Of a stretch of 64,000 nt of DNA, positions 1-11,559 are shown piece by piece (the first letter of the stretch is position 1; every line of letters starts with the position of its first letter). The translations under genes were made by a program, and so were the position numbers. A model generated the notes under the pieces. That model was not told the origin of the DNA and ran no database searches. It was given only the letters and a program-made list of their open reading frames with translations. This DNA comes from Balanoglossus misakiensis (lineage: Eukaryota > Hemichordata): contig CM082577.2 in assembly GCA_040954595.2 (NCBI GenBank), positions 14,818,001 through 14,882,000 on the forward strand. The letters run 5' to 3'.

Positions 1-604
1 TATGAGAAATTTAAAATTCTTTGGATTGTGTTTATTATTTTGCTCACAGAAAGGACATACCGAAACGAACAACACTTCCCAGTCGTAATTTCATATTATA
101 CCCAGGATTCGGAGTGGTCCTAAAATATGCCAATAAGTTATTTTGGATGATTTGTCCTTTAACATAGCTGTCAATTGCGATTTGGCAACCCTGCGGAAAC
201 CTTTTACATTCTTATTTTACATCTAGCGCAGTTGGTTGTTGATATGTCGTTTATCCAGATCTTGACACGTCTGTTGTGTGACATCCTGCGTCCACCTTTA
301 CGACGACCACCAACCATATACAACCTGCTTTTTTTTCTCAAACGATGATGGTATTGGCCGAGGTAATGGCGTAGATGTTTGGACATCATTACAAGAACGT
401 CCTCGCCATATCTGGATGTTAACTGGAGAAACCATTCAATCGATGGAAGCTATTTTACACGACCTGGAACCGAATTTACATCGTCATCCTGCCATGGATT
501 CAAGAAATCATTTTCTTCTCACTTTTATTTGGCTACGGCATTTATTCTACTCTAGACTTACTGGCAGAATGGTGTGTGGTAAGCAACATGACTGTTCATA
601 GTGA
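1..604. other. unassigned DNA, possible decayed transposase HTH
   Basis: No convincing gene. A plus-strand open stretch (about 431-580) has a leucine-rich run ending LLTFIWLRHLFYSRLTGRM, faintly like the helix-turn-helix region ahead of PIF/IS-type transposases. It has no catalytic motif, no flanking exons and no clear start. Treat as unassigned. Confidence 0.15.
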
Positions 605-1056
605 ACACCTATTGCCTGGCCATGAGGGCCATAGCAGCCGTTTATTACCCACGAGGGGCTGTGAGTTACCAGAATCATATGCTATTTCCCGAGGCCGTAG
701 GCCGAGGGAAATAGCATATGATTCTGGTAACTCACAGCCACGAGGGGGTAAAAACGGCTGCTATGGCCCGAATATAGGCCAAGCTATAGGTGTTTTATAA
801 TAAACCTCATGCTAACAGTTTGGAAAATCATGCAATTTTCTCTTGAGGTTGGCAGACGACATCTTCAGCAGTGGCCATTGTGTCAGACGACGCGACGCTG
901 ATTGACGTGACCGAGTCTGCGCACTCACGCTGGTCACGTGACCGGTTTATATTTTTTCTGCTATTTCCCTAGAGGGATTCATAGTCGATCTATTTTCCTA
1001 TCACGTGACGGATTCTGGCGAATCACGACACAGTATTAGCATGAGGTATATTATAA
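605..1056 (-). mobile_element. composite MITE, copy 1 (B then A)
   Basis: Two adjoining inverted-repeat modules. Module B (605-793) has ends ACACCTATTGCCTGGCC and its near-complement and is almost wholly a hairpin around 690-710. Module A (795-1056) begins TTATAATAAACCTCATGC and ends GCATGAGGTATATTATAA. The same pair, in the same relative order, recurs at 49385-49798 and 60273-60723 in opposite orientation, so the pair moves or is copied as one unit. No protein is credible; a short open frame inside B exists only because the hairpin is repeated. Confidence 0.8.
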
Positions 1057-1519
1057 AGAAATTTATAATATACTACAGCGGCAGTTGGACCATCCTGATG
1101 TCATAGCCCTGGGCAATATTGGATTGGGCCGAAGGTAAATATCAAACGTTTGTAATTTGTTGACCATATGAAGCCTTTGAGGTATAACATTAATTTTTGA
1201 CAGAATGGGCAAATAAAGTTGAGAGTTCTCACAAGTTCATCATAAATCCACATTTTCAAAATTTGGTTAATCATATAGAAAACAGAGAATATGGTGTCAC
1301 AATCAGTGCCATGTGTATTAAAGTGTACTAAGTGAAAGAATATTTGCTGTGTATTAAAGTGTTACAGTACTAAGTGAAAGAATATTTGCTGTGTATTAAA
1401 GTGTTACAGTACTAAGTGAAAGAAAATTTGCTGAATTAAAGTTTATTTGTCTTCATAAATATTCTGCTTTTGTGAGATCAGTATTTTTCCAATTATAAAG
1501 CTTTTATTGAGTGATACCT
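1057..1519. other. non-coding flank with short tandem repeat
   Basis: No gene seen. It lies between the composite MITE and the truncated 3' end of the P-element-like transposase and holds the tandem repeat at 1314-1440. The expected remaining transposase exons are not found here. Confidence 0.5.
1314..1440. repeat. tandem repeat, about 42-bp unit, three copies
   Basis: A unit starting TGTATTAAAGTGTTACAG and ending AATATTTGCTG occurs twice in full, preceded by a copy lacking a few bases and followed by a partial one. Confidence 0.75.
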
Positions 1520-4244
1520 ACTGAAAATCTGCTTTCAACAGCATTGAAACACCTTCCCAGAACACTCTGTACAGTGTTGCAGGTGGACACTCTTTCGTGG
1601 GGAAGTGAGCCACTAGGTATCGAAAGCCACCATCTCCAATAAACACGAACTGCAGTACATGGGTAGCTGTTTCCACTTTGGATTCCCCTATTAAGCACGA
1701 TAAAGTTTCATTGTCAATTATATGTGGTAATTGGAAAAGCAACAAATGGTAGCTGTTACAAACATTGACAAATCGTGATAGCCATGATTACAAATATTTA
1801 CCTTTGATCATTATGTCCATGTCCATGAAGGATTCCCCTAAGGAAACAAAGCCAACTAGTTTTGATTTTCCATTACTTTTTACCATCTGTAAGTCCTCCT
1901 GTAACATGAAAAGATAATAGTGCAAATAGGTCTCAAACGTCATGATGTTGTTGTTGATGACCCTAAACTAAAAGTCACTTGCCAACAATAATAATGCTGG
2001 ATGTTAAAACAATTCCAGCATGCTTTAGGGAGTGGAAAATAAACTGTAATTGATACATAGAACAAAAATACTGAAAATAATAGCTAAAAGTTACAAACTA
2101 ATGTCCCTTAAATATGCCATTGTCTTTACATTTTTCAAAGTGCCATCACATTCTGCATGGCCCCTCACTAACTAATCTGAAATTAGTTCCTCAGGTGCAG
2201 TCTGCAAAAAGGCTTTTATGTTGGTACAGGTTGCATACATGTATCTCAGCTTTCACCACTTTTGTACATACCTGAATTGCCATTTCGTCAAAGCAAAGCC
2301 CTCCCCACCGATCAATATCCTTCAAACCAGCCTTATTGGCAGCTTCAAGTAAACCTTTGATAGACTCGTAATTCCAGCCTGTCAGTGTCAATTTAAAAAG
2401 AATACTTACATGTAACAAATTTTATCAGACATGATAATGTTTAATGCATGTTTGTATAACAAAGGAATGGCTCAGTAACTGATATCAGCCTATGTACTTA
2501 ATTGAACTTTTTGCAGTTAAAAACATTCATGACATTAGATAAGTTATGTCCATGGTCCCAGACACTTTATTATAAATCCAGATAGTCAAGCAAGATATAG
2601 AGTATTTAAATTCTTACCTGGCTCTTGTGGGTTCTTATTTTTTCCTGTTAAGTCAGTGTTCTCTTGCTTGGTAAAATAAGGACCTTTGCCAGTTCATCAT
2701 CTGCATGTGGACTTCGTGCATAGATACTCAGACATAAACGGATAATTCTGTTTGGTGAAGAATAGAAGACTTCTCAATTTTTCAAATTACATGTTGATCA
2801 AAGACATTATTTGTTGTTATCTATATGTGAACGGTAAATATGGTGACCAGTACATGTTTATGTTTGTAATTGCATTATTGTTCAAACAACACATTCGTAT
2901 CAAATCCAGCAAAATGAAAGGTTTCGGAATGAATTTATTTGATTTTTTTACATGTAAATCTGTAGTGCATGTGTTATAACAATGGTTGTTACAAGTGCTT
3001 TGTTCACAAGTAGAATACTGTGCATTTTAGGACATAATGTGGGTAAGAACTAGAAAGTACATACAACAACAAAACTGAAAAATGTCAAGTAACATATAAT
3101 GTCCCATGGGGGTGACATCATACATGTACCTAATTTTTAATACATGGATGTTAGAGTTTTAATTCTATCCTATTGTTATCAATTGATATATACTCACCGG
3201 GGATGCCATCTGTGACCTTTTCCACATTTTTGTTGTAGACACCTTCTTTGTTGTTCAAACAGAATCTTCATGTCATTTCCAAGTTGCTTTTCATCAATTA
3301 GTTTAAACATTTCTTCAAAATCATTATAGTCGTTGCTATGAAATTCTTATAATTCTTTTTCAAACTTTTGAGGCAGGAATTTTTCTCTGGCTTCAGCATT
3401 TTTCCTTTTGATATTTTCTCCTTTCACTGACTTGATTAACTCCTCTCCCTTCATTGTTTTGAAACTTCTGCGCCTGTTGACATCACAAGTAGTACACGCC
3501 TTGCGTTTCTTTTTTAAAGTCAGTACTTTCTTTAACTTTTCACACTGTGAACACCAGTTATGTCTGACTGTCACCCTTCTACAAAAGAGTTCACAATGTT
3601 GGCTTCTCAGTTTCAGTGTTTCTTCTCCTGAAGCCTTCCATACCTCACTAGTGCAATTTGCAGTCACTTCTGTTGACTCAATTCCAGGACAAAACTGTTC
3701 AATGGAGATGAGGTTCATCAATGTATTCATCTGACAGAAAGTGGGACCACCATTTGCCAAAAATTCTGTTGGCAAAATATCCAACTCTTCAAGATCTACA
3801 GTACGAGTTCCATACTTCATTACCACAGAGAGATTATCATCCAATTTTCTGAGATGAACTTCAGTCAGAATGCGACATCCATTTATTGTATCGTTTGTAT
3901 TGGATATTTTTATCCATACCAAACTGTGATCATGTGGTAAACTGAATGTCCATCCTGCAGGGCAGTATGACTTTAATTGATCCCATGACATCACTTGCTT
4001 GTCAGACGAAGCATCAGTGTTTACTGGGCACAAATTTACATATACTGTTTCCTTTGAATCACCTGGAAACCGAATGGGTGTTCTCTTCATAGTAATTTTC
4101 TCACCCCATACATATTGTATATAAGTTCCAACCATCAGAGGACTTTCAGAGATACATTGATTTCCTTGAATGCCTTCTAATTTACTAATTATCTCGCTCA
4201 GTTTCACACTGGAACCGGGTACAATATGGTAGTTGTTCAGTAAC
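1518..4244 (-). pseudogene. P-element/THAP9-like transposase, broken, five exons
   Basis: Exons on the minus strand: 4244-3198, 2747-2618, 2378-2272, 1898-1802 and 1687 to about 1518, with GT/AG edges and agreeing phases except as noted. In order they show a basic cysteine-rich stretch (CTTCDVNRRRS), RWHPR joined to IIRLCLSIYARSP, LPSKRTL, GLCFDEMAIQ (first acidic catalytic region), LVGFVSLGE and ATHVLQFVF with AHFPTKE. This order is characteristic of P-element-type transposases (RNase H-like fold). Lesions: an in-frame TAA at 3349-3347, after which the same frame continues with good family sequence; a frameshift with TAA near 2650; and a TAG after ADFQ. No N-terminal THAP domain or C-terminal exons were found, so both ends are missing. 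A MITE lies just upstream at 4346. Confidence 0.8.
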
Positions 4245-4345
4245 CTGCACAATGGAAAACAAATTATTACATCAGCAAAAAGTAGAACTACTTTATTTCT
4301 TCATATAAAACGAAACACCCATCAGGGAAAAGTGAGGAGGTAGTT

Positions 4346-4863
4346 TTAAAGGCACGTAAGCTGCAACTTTGGGGATAATTTTCATAATTTTTGTTTCAAA
4401 CTGTACTACCATTAGTCTATGCAGATGAAGGCAGTGAACCAAACACAAGCGTTATAAACCCTAAATATGAGTGCATATGCAAGTTCTAAGCAGATAAATA
4501 ATAAAGCTTTGCCGCAAGCGATTATGGCCGCCACTGTGGGAAAATGAAAGAAACAATGAAAATGTCGCATTTCCGGTTGTGAAACTTCATAAACAAAACA
4601 TGATCTCATACACTTGAGCTCATGGAAGTAAATGTACACCACTGAGACATCAGATTTTCATTTTTCATTGCAATATTGCACTTTTTTAAAAATTTCAGGA
4701 ATTTTCGTTTTTCTTTAATTTTTGGCCATTTTGTCATAAATAAGACTTAGTGTTGAGCTTGATATATTATCATGAAATAGCATTTAATAGATATAATTAA
4801 AAGCATATATGAGATTATTTAAAACATTGATTTTTTATCCAGTTGCAGCTTACGTGCCTTTAA
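4346..4863 (+). mobile_element. TTAA-flanked MITE, copy 1
   Basis: Flanked by TTAA (4346-4349 and 4860-4863). The ends are perfect inverted repeats beginning AGGCACGTAAGCTGCAACT. About 510 bp, AT-rich, no credible protein. A near-identical copy in the same orientation is at 53993-54504. TTAA target duplication suits piggyBac- or Kolobok-type mobilisation; which one is inference. Confidence 0.9.
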
Positions 4864-5383
4864 CTTCCATATACCCGCTCTACAGAACAACGAAAATGCA
4901 GCTAAGAAAACATCGTCTATGCATGGGGATGATGGACGTAGACTCGGAGATTACGTCCTTTGTTATGACGATCAACCCACTCCGTAAAGTTCACCGCAAA
5001 GAGACGGAGTAGAGCGAGCCTAAATATGGTGCCAAAAATACTGCATGGGACGAGTCTGTCAGGGATTGTTGCCAGAGATGACGTAATTCTGAGCCGACGA
5101 ATTTGATACACGCTAGACGATTGGTTGATTTCAAATTTTGAATCACGGGCAGACGAGCAGGAGGTTTCACTAAGAGATTGTTGCAAGCAATGGCAAAATA
5201 CATCGCGAAAACTGTGGATTTTCCAGCTTTATCTACGATATGAGGTACAGTACGGATCAGGATTGTCGAGTATGACTACTGTAAGTTGGCCCATGTCGAA
5301 ATTTAGCGATTCCAATGTTGACTTGGTGTTTTTTTGGCGAGTGAAAATCAGTTGGGTATGAAACAAGTTGCATCCCTTGTGTG

Positions 5384-5391
5384 TATATAAG
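5384..5391 (+). promoter_or_regulatory. candidate TATA box
   Basis: TATATAAG in a GC-rich context. A donor-like AG/GTATG follows at about 5475, so 5410-5475 could be a non-coding first exon of a gene running towards the BEN exon at 7367. No direct evidence for the transcript. Confidence 0.25.
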
Positions 5392-5514
5392 GAGAGTATA
5401 TAGGTCGGCCAGTGCAGTACGTGTTACTGTTTAACAGGGGTCAGCCAGTGTTAGGGAGAAGACAGAATGCATAGGTATGTTGGACTTTAACACATGATAT
5501 ATAACAAGAACTAC

Positions 5515-5720
5515 TACAATAATAATAATAGAAATAATAATAATAATAATCATTTTTCATTTTTTTATTATTAATAATAATAATAATTTAATATTTCCCA
5601 ATTTTAACACAAAATAGATCACAATTACAATACTACTATTTTTCATAATAATAATAATTATTATTAAAAAAAATTCCATTTTTTATTCATAATAATCATA
5701 ATAAAACTATGTTTTTATTC
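5515..5720. repeat. AT-rich low complexity, (AAT/ATT)n
   Basis: Runs of AAT/ATT and their complements, partly self-complementary. Confidence 0.8.
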
Positions 5721-6195
5721 ATTTTACCACAACTATGAGCCTGAGTTCCCTGTGATCAGCCCAGGCTCCAGGTTGTCGTCTGAGCAATTCTACCCCCAAT
5801 GTTACAAGGTGCTCACGGCTTTGTCTCTGCACAAAGTCATGTAAGAGAGAAATAAAGATATTTTAAAACAGTCTTAAATAATGTATGTTGATAATCAAAG
5901 TACAGTTTGGCAAGCAAAAGTAGTGTACCATCATCTATCTTTCATTTTCCTCCTCTGATTGTAAAGATTCAATAATCACCCAGGATCTTTTCCTTGAACT
6001 GGTAGCATCAGACCTCTCAACTTATTCTTCAGATGTTGAATCCTGTAACAATATTATTTTAATGATAATGAGAATGTCCTCATCGTATTGATAAATCATT
6101 CTTCACAATTTTCAACAATTTCAATGACAGTCCCAATGCAGTATTCTGATTTGAATTTCACCCAAACAAAATAACATGCCCAATCAATGTTATAA

Positions 6196-6209
6196 CCCCC
6201 CCCCCCCCC
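6196..6209 (+). repeat. C homopolymer, 14 bases
   Basis: Uninterrupted C tract. Similar tracts occur at 51246, 52894 and 63006, and G tracts at 34473, 52807 and 52845. Confidence 0.85.
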
Positions 6210-6717
6210 TCCCAGTCCTTGGGTAAATTCAACTGCTTCGATGGGCAGCATATTCTGAGTTTACATGCCATCAAGAGCAGACAGAGCGTGTGCTATGAAG
6301 TTCACGTGTATCTTTTCTGAGACATTTCGGAAATATGAGGCAAACAGACATGTTTTCCGCGGGTGCAGGCAGTGTTGCAGAACTAGTCCAGCGATTTACA
6401 TGTGCATGCTCCCCATCCTTTGCTGCTAGCACACATACCCCGACAGTTGCACGATCTAGGATTGGAGCCTTCTGTGGGGTATTGCACCAGACATTGCAGG
6501 GAAGATCCTAACTCAAGCGAAAGAGTACTACAATTGCATCAGGGAACAAATGCTTAGAATTCCACTGTGTAGGGTATGTTCTTCATATATGTATCAATTT
6601 AATTTTTATCTATCTTCATTTCAGATAAAAAAGAAGAAGTCATAATTAATGTGTTATGCTTAATTTCTCTCATACGTTTCGATTCCTGTTTTGCACATCT
6701 CCCTGGGTGTATTTCAG

Positions 6718-6834
6718 AGGCTCTTTCGACTCCTTCAGAGCTCTTGTCACTTACTTGATGTTGAAATCTTCATTCGTTCAGTGGAGGGAGAGGAAATAGA
6801 TGAGCCAGTGATGAAATCTGCTCACAGTTTTAAA
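6718..6834 (+). CDS. possible internal exon, unknown product
   Basis: Acceptor ATTTCAG at 6717 and donor AAA/GTATGG after 6834 bound 117 bases that are open only in the first frame (39 codons, starting RLFRLLQSSCHLLDVEIF and ending SAHSFK). It could belong to the same gene as the BEN exon at 7367, but the phase does not join directly, so another exon would be needed. No family recognised. Confidence 0.3.
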
Positions 6835-7366
6835 GTATGGTATCATCACCATTAAATACGCAATTCTGATTAATCAGTAAGGGGCCTTTGTTATACCACC
6901 GCTTTAAACAACAGCACTTCATTTTAAACAATTTTACAAAGGACTAAAATATTGCTAAATATTAAAGGAACATTTTGCCTCTTTACCAACTCATTTAACA
7001 TTAAACAAGTTATCTTTTTCTGAGGGAAAACAATGATGATAGTACGCCAACATCCTCAAAGTTGACATCAGCCTCTACATCATTAAGTCGTCCCTATGTG
7101 TAAAAAAAATTTTGCATAAAGCATAATTTGGTTCACAAGCATATAATTTACTTTTCCATTAATTTTTGAGAATGTAAGTCTTTCCAAACAATGTTAGTTT
7201 TATGGTGTTCTGATGTATTCTGTTTTGATATTATGATTGGTGGAAAGATAGGCATACTGGTATAAATATGATTGAGTCTTCATATGAGCCTTTGCATGCA
7301 TATTATTCTCAGAATTCCCAATTGTTTGATTATTTCATGTCAATTACTGTTTTCGGGGAATGACAG

Positions 7367-7560
7367 AATTTGTGCCAGGGAAAGGTGTGTATGGACCATG
7401 TTTATTATTCAGCAGCCTATTGTCAGAATGCCATCAAGACCCCAAGAAGCTATTTCATAAGTTGATCGACCATTTTTTCTCGATGGACGTCCTAGCTGTG
7501 TCAACAGCATGTGGTACCAGGAAATCTGGTCCCGGATATCAGCCATTGGACCTGTCAAAA
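7367..7560 (+). CDS. BEN-domain exon
   Basis: Bounded by acceptor GACAG (7366) and donor AAA/GTAAGT (7561). The translation contains KLFHKLIDHFFSMDVLAVS, then STACGTRKSGPG and QPLDLSK, which follows the BEN-domain pattern: a helix with a hydrophobic FF, a small-residue turn, then LD. BEN domains act in DNA binding and protein contact in chromatin factors and also occur in some transposon-encoded proteins. The rest of the gene is not securely found. A possible later exon at 8104-8174 (ending in PQPILAY and a stop) follows a TTTAG acceptor, but its link to BEN is weak. Confidence 0.55.
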
Positions 7561-9409
7561 GTAAGTAGATTATTCAAATGAAAGAAACTAGTACCGTCTG
7601 TTAACCTACATGTTGTTTTTTCCCTTTACAATGATGAATCAGTAATTCCATGAGAGGTTAAGTGACATCGATGAGAGTTTCGTGCTAAAACATGTATGAC
7701 GATAGTGATGGTACACAAACCACTCTTAATTATTAACAATAACTAAGTACCAGGAAATTAATATCTGTACAAATACAATACTGGACAAACAAATACTGGA
7801 ACAAATGGTTTGCCAGCAAACAACGATAGAGCCCACCCGTCACTGGAAACAAATGTGCACTGTAACTGTAGATAGTATGCATTGTACTGAGTGTCGCTTT
7901 ATGCAGCATGTACACCTTTCCCCGGTATACTCTACAAATCAGTACAGTCCTACTGATGGATTTGGATACTGCAACTGTTGATGTGAGTAGCATAGACTGC
8001 AATGATACACTTTATATATGTAGCAATTCAGTTTGCAATTTCAATATCATAACGTCGCTATTTTCAAAAATTATCAAAATTATAATAATTTATTTTAATT
8101 TAGCCTTAGGAGGGCGGGACTGGTTTGACAGAGTGAAAGAAATCATATTTCCACAACCAATACTTGCCTATTGACATCATATTTAGAATCAGCATCTCAC
8201 AAAACCCCCAAAACTTATGTTGCACGGACAGTTTTCATAAAGCTTACCCTTGGTTGCTATGGTGGCTGTGTTGCCATGGTAATCACTGTTTCAATATCAA
8301 AATGGTTTAATATCATAATTTTTTGCCCAAAGTTACCTCAAGTGTCCCAAAATACCAGTTAACATTCTCTTTTTGTTTAAATAACTCTTCCGTTGCTATG
8401 GAAATAATGTTGCTGTCAGTTGCCATGGAAACACACATTTACAGTGATTATGTGCAAAAACTAACATTATATTTGAAATCAGCACTCAAAATTACCATCT
8501 GGGGGGACAAATTTTCCATTTTCTTACATTACTGAATGAAATATAATTCAACTTCCTGTTTGTGGTATGGACTTAAAAAATATACAATATTTTACCTTTA
8601 CATGTACATCAATTTTTACAATGGGTAATTTTTAGGCTTTCTGCAGATTTTGAGGTCCAATTTCACAATATTTCCAATAATACTTGCCTTTTGTACTGTT
8701 AAATATGAAGACTTGTTTCAGTTTTGAAGAAAAATCACTTTAAAATATCAAAATATAATTCAAATTCAATTTTATTCATTTTCAAAATCTTGAAATTGTT
8801 CAAAATGGCAATTTTCACCGATTTTGTACGGAAAATATGCCGAAAATGGGAAACTTTTAAAAGCCATAACTTTTGAACACTTTGTCCGATGTCAAAATTC
8901 AAACTGCATTTTGTTTCTTGTACAAATCTCTACAAAACTGACAGAAAATATGTGTTATACTTCTTTCCCTTCTTTTTCCTGTGACCCCCCTAATAATTCT
9001 TTATTTAATTATTATTATATGCATTGTTGTATGCCAGCCGGCAGTGACATGGTAAAGAATTTGAACAATCAAAAGTAACCTTACGAGAGCGCTACGCAGT
9101 CTTGGAAGGCTGTTCCTGATTGGTTAGAATTTTGACAGCTCAATCTGCATGCTATCAACAACTGCGTTCAGTTTGTTTCACCTGTTATTGTATCCTTAAC
9201 ACCTCCTTACAATAATTTACATTTGTCTATTTAGCATATCGCTCACAGTATTTGCATAACAATAAAACTCTTCTCGCGGATGTTCAGTTCGTTTATCGTT
9301 CTCATTACCCTACACACGCTCCTATTCTCTCTCTCCGCCATTTATATATTCACTAGCCCTAGATAGATTTTTTCTCGATTTTTTTTCTTAGTTTAGGATA
9401 ATTTATTAT
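7561..9409. other. no gene recognised
   Basis: AT-rich DNA with short shadow frames only. It holds the X-box-like cluster at 8253-8432. No RNA gene, transposon end or family motif was recognised. Confidence 0.4.
8253..8432 (+). promoter_or_regulatory. cluster of four RFX X-box-like motifs
   Basis: GTTGCTATGG (8253), GTTGCCATGG (8270), GTTGCTATGG (8392) and GTTGCCATGGAAAC (8419). The last differs by one base from the palindromic X-box GTTGCCATGGCAAC. Function is inference; the motifs may also be remnants of one palindromic repeat. Confidence 0.35.
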
Positions 9410-9665
9410 ATTACTTAGTTTAGATTATTAGTTATAGTTAGGTATAGTATTAGTTTCTGTTAGTATTTAGTTGAATTATTAGTTTCTGGTAGTATTTAGT
9501 TATAGTATTTAGTTATAGTATCACTATTAGTTTTTGTTAGTAATTATTTATAGTGTTAGTTCTTGTTAGTATTTAGTTAGAGTGTTAGTTCTTGTTAGTG
9601 TTTAGTTAGAGTGTTAGTTCTTAGAGTGTTCGTTCTTGTTGGTGTTTAGTTTAGCATTAGTTTTC
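9410..9665 (+). repeat. degenerate minisatellite
   Basis: Repeated variants of TTAGTTCTTGTTAGTGTTTAG and TTAGTTATAGTATTAG across about 250 bp. Confidence 0.7.
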
Positions 9666-10500
9666 CTCGCCTTTGCAGACCCTGTGCCGAAGGAATGAAG
9701 TAAGTATAACTTTTATTGTTAATGATTTCTCGTTGTGTTAGCGTGCAACTGTCCTTAGGTTGCCGCCATTGTTCCGGCCTTTATCATGTGTTTCCGTTCG
9801 CGTTATATGGCCAACATTCGTCTTGTACCAAGAGAAACCATAAACAAGAAAGTTGTATAGAAAGAATGGCAGGGATTTTGTCGCGACAATTTACTATGTT
9901 TTCTGCTTGAGTTAGGCCTTCGTGTTGGAATAATGGCAACTAGGCATCTTCGAAATTGAGTGCAGCGAGACTGGGCCAAAACTCAAAAAAAAAATACCGA
10001 GTCAAACCAAAGCAATACACGGTACAAAGCAGTAAGTCGGACCAATTGACATCATAAGATTGTCAAGTTTTTTACCCTAAAAGGACCACCTCTATAATAA
10101 CTCTGGTGTTGACAGTAGAACTAGGGCCTAATTATATGGCCTAAAATATTAGCGTCGAATGCAATCGAAAGTAAACAAAGTATTGAGCTACACCATTACC
10201 TGATTACCCCTTGAATAGATCCACGTGGACAACAGTCAATTTGCCACATTTTTAGACAAATGAGCGAAATTCACTTTTCTGCTATTTACCACGTTTGAAA
10301 TATTTATGCTCTCGCTGAGCATTAGGCTATTTATTTTTATAGGTCAACGTCTATAATATCAATACTGTATCAAATATCAAGGTGATACACGCAGCGGTTT
10401 TCAAATTTTTGATGAGGACGGACATACAGACATCCATCCATCCATCCATACATACATACATACAGATGCAACCGATCCCATAAGGTCCCATGGTATATAT
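9666..10500. other. no gene recognised; contains a microsatellite
   Basis: Only short frames without family features. A CATC/CATA tetranucleotide array lies at 10430-10465, just before the repeat units begin. Confidence 0.4.
10430..10465 (+). repeat. (CATC)n(CATA)n microsatellite
   Basis: Four or more CATC units followed by CATA units. Confidence 0.85.
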
Positions 10501-11559
10501 GGATTTCCTGAAAATCGTTAAACAAGTCCTTCTCAAAAACTACTGGGCCGATCGAGTTCAAATTTTGTGTGCAGGTAGCCTACCTTCTGTCCATCATTTT
10601 ACACTATTAAAATCATGACGTCACAGATACAGTTTTTTGGCTACAATTTTTTTTCTGAAAAACTACTTAAAACTTTAAAAAAAACTTCTTCTCCAGAACC
10701 AGCCGTTACCGAGTCACAGGATTTGGGATATGTGGTCACCTTACCTATGTCTATCAAGTTTGCGAAGAGCACTGAGAATGGTAGATCATTATGGCGGCCA
10801 TGTTGGATTTTCGGAAAACCATTGAAAAGTGAAAATTCCGTTTTGTAGCCAAAATATTGACAGCATGGAAATTCTTTTTTTGGATATGGGTCATCATATC
10901 ACCGGAAGTTGTCACAATTTTTCAGGGCAATTTTCACATGACCTTTGACCCAGTTTTAAAACAACTAATTATATATGCATATTCCCTATACCTCCTCTTG
11001 TGAAAGCCCCACAGACATGAATTTTGTGGAGATGGGTACCAATGCTGCCAGGACATGACACATATTTTCAAATTGGTAATTTCGGCAATGACCTTTGACC
11101 TATTTCTGAAACATCATTTTTCTGCATATCTAATTCCAGACTAACCAATAGGGCTAGAGGTCTGGTTTAAGTTTTACATGGCCCCCTATGGGGTCAAAAT
11201 GTTATGCCCAAATTTTGGGTGACCTTGGGTGACCTTGGATCTACTTTCCCATATCGCAGCATCTACAGCAGTTTGAGTCCTGGCTTTTGGGGGGATGGAG
11301 CACATAATGGATTTTTACACAATACCTCATTAATTATGTGCATACCTAATTCTAGGCGAACCAATAGGGCTAGGGGTCTGGTTTTTGTTGGACCCAGACT
11401 AGTAAGGGGTCCGATTTTTTTGCCCAAATATAGGGTGACCTCAGGTGTCCTTTGACCTACTTTCCCGTATCTTGGTATCCCCATCAGATACAGCCTTGGC
11501 ATTTGCTGGTTACCATGGGAACCGCTTGTGCCCCGCCAACGCTGCTTGCAGCTTTAATT
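10501..11559 (+). repeat. long interspersed repeat unit, type G
   Basis: Closely matches 43390-44441 throughout, from GGATTTCCTGAAAATCG to the tail GCTGCTTGCAGCTTTAATT. The tail carries the short hairpin GCTGC-TT-GCAGC. Non-coding; open frames inside are shared with other copies only through repetition. Confidence 0.8.

Larger units (their letters stand above)
4864..6717. other. intergenic, no gene recognised
   Basis: No supported coding region. It contains a TATA-like box (5384), AT-rich low-complexity DNA (5515-5720) and a 14-base C tract (6196-6209). A minus-strand stretch near 5950-6050 reads as serine- and glutamate-rich peptide but holds a TAA and has no family signature. Confidence 0.4.

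Noticed and set aside
576-800. Conserved small open frame in module B of the composite MITE (also at 60528-60716)
   Set aside because: Its conservation follows from the hairpin being repeated; composition is that of the palindrome and no domain is visible.
3408-3734. 108-codon plus-strand frame
   Set aside because: Antiparallel shadow of the P-element-like transposase exon 3198-4244.
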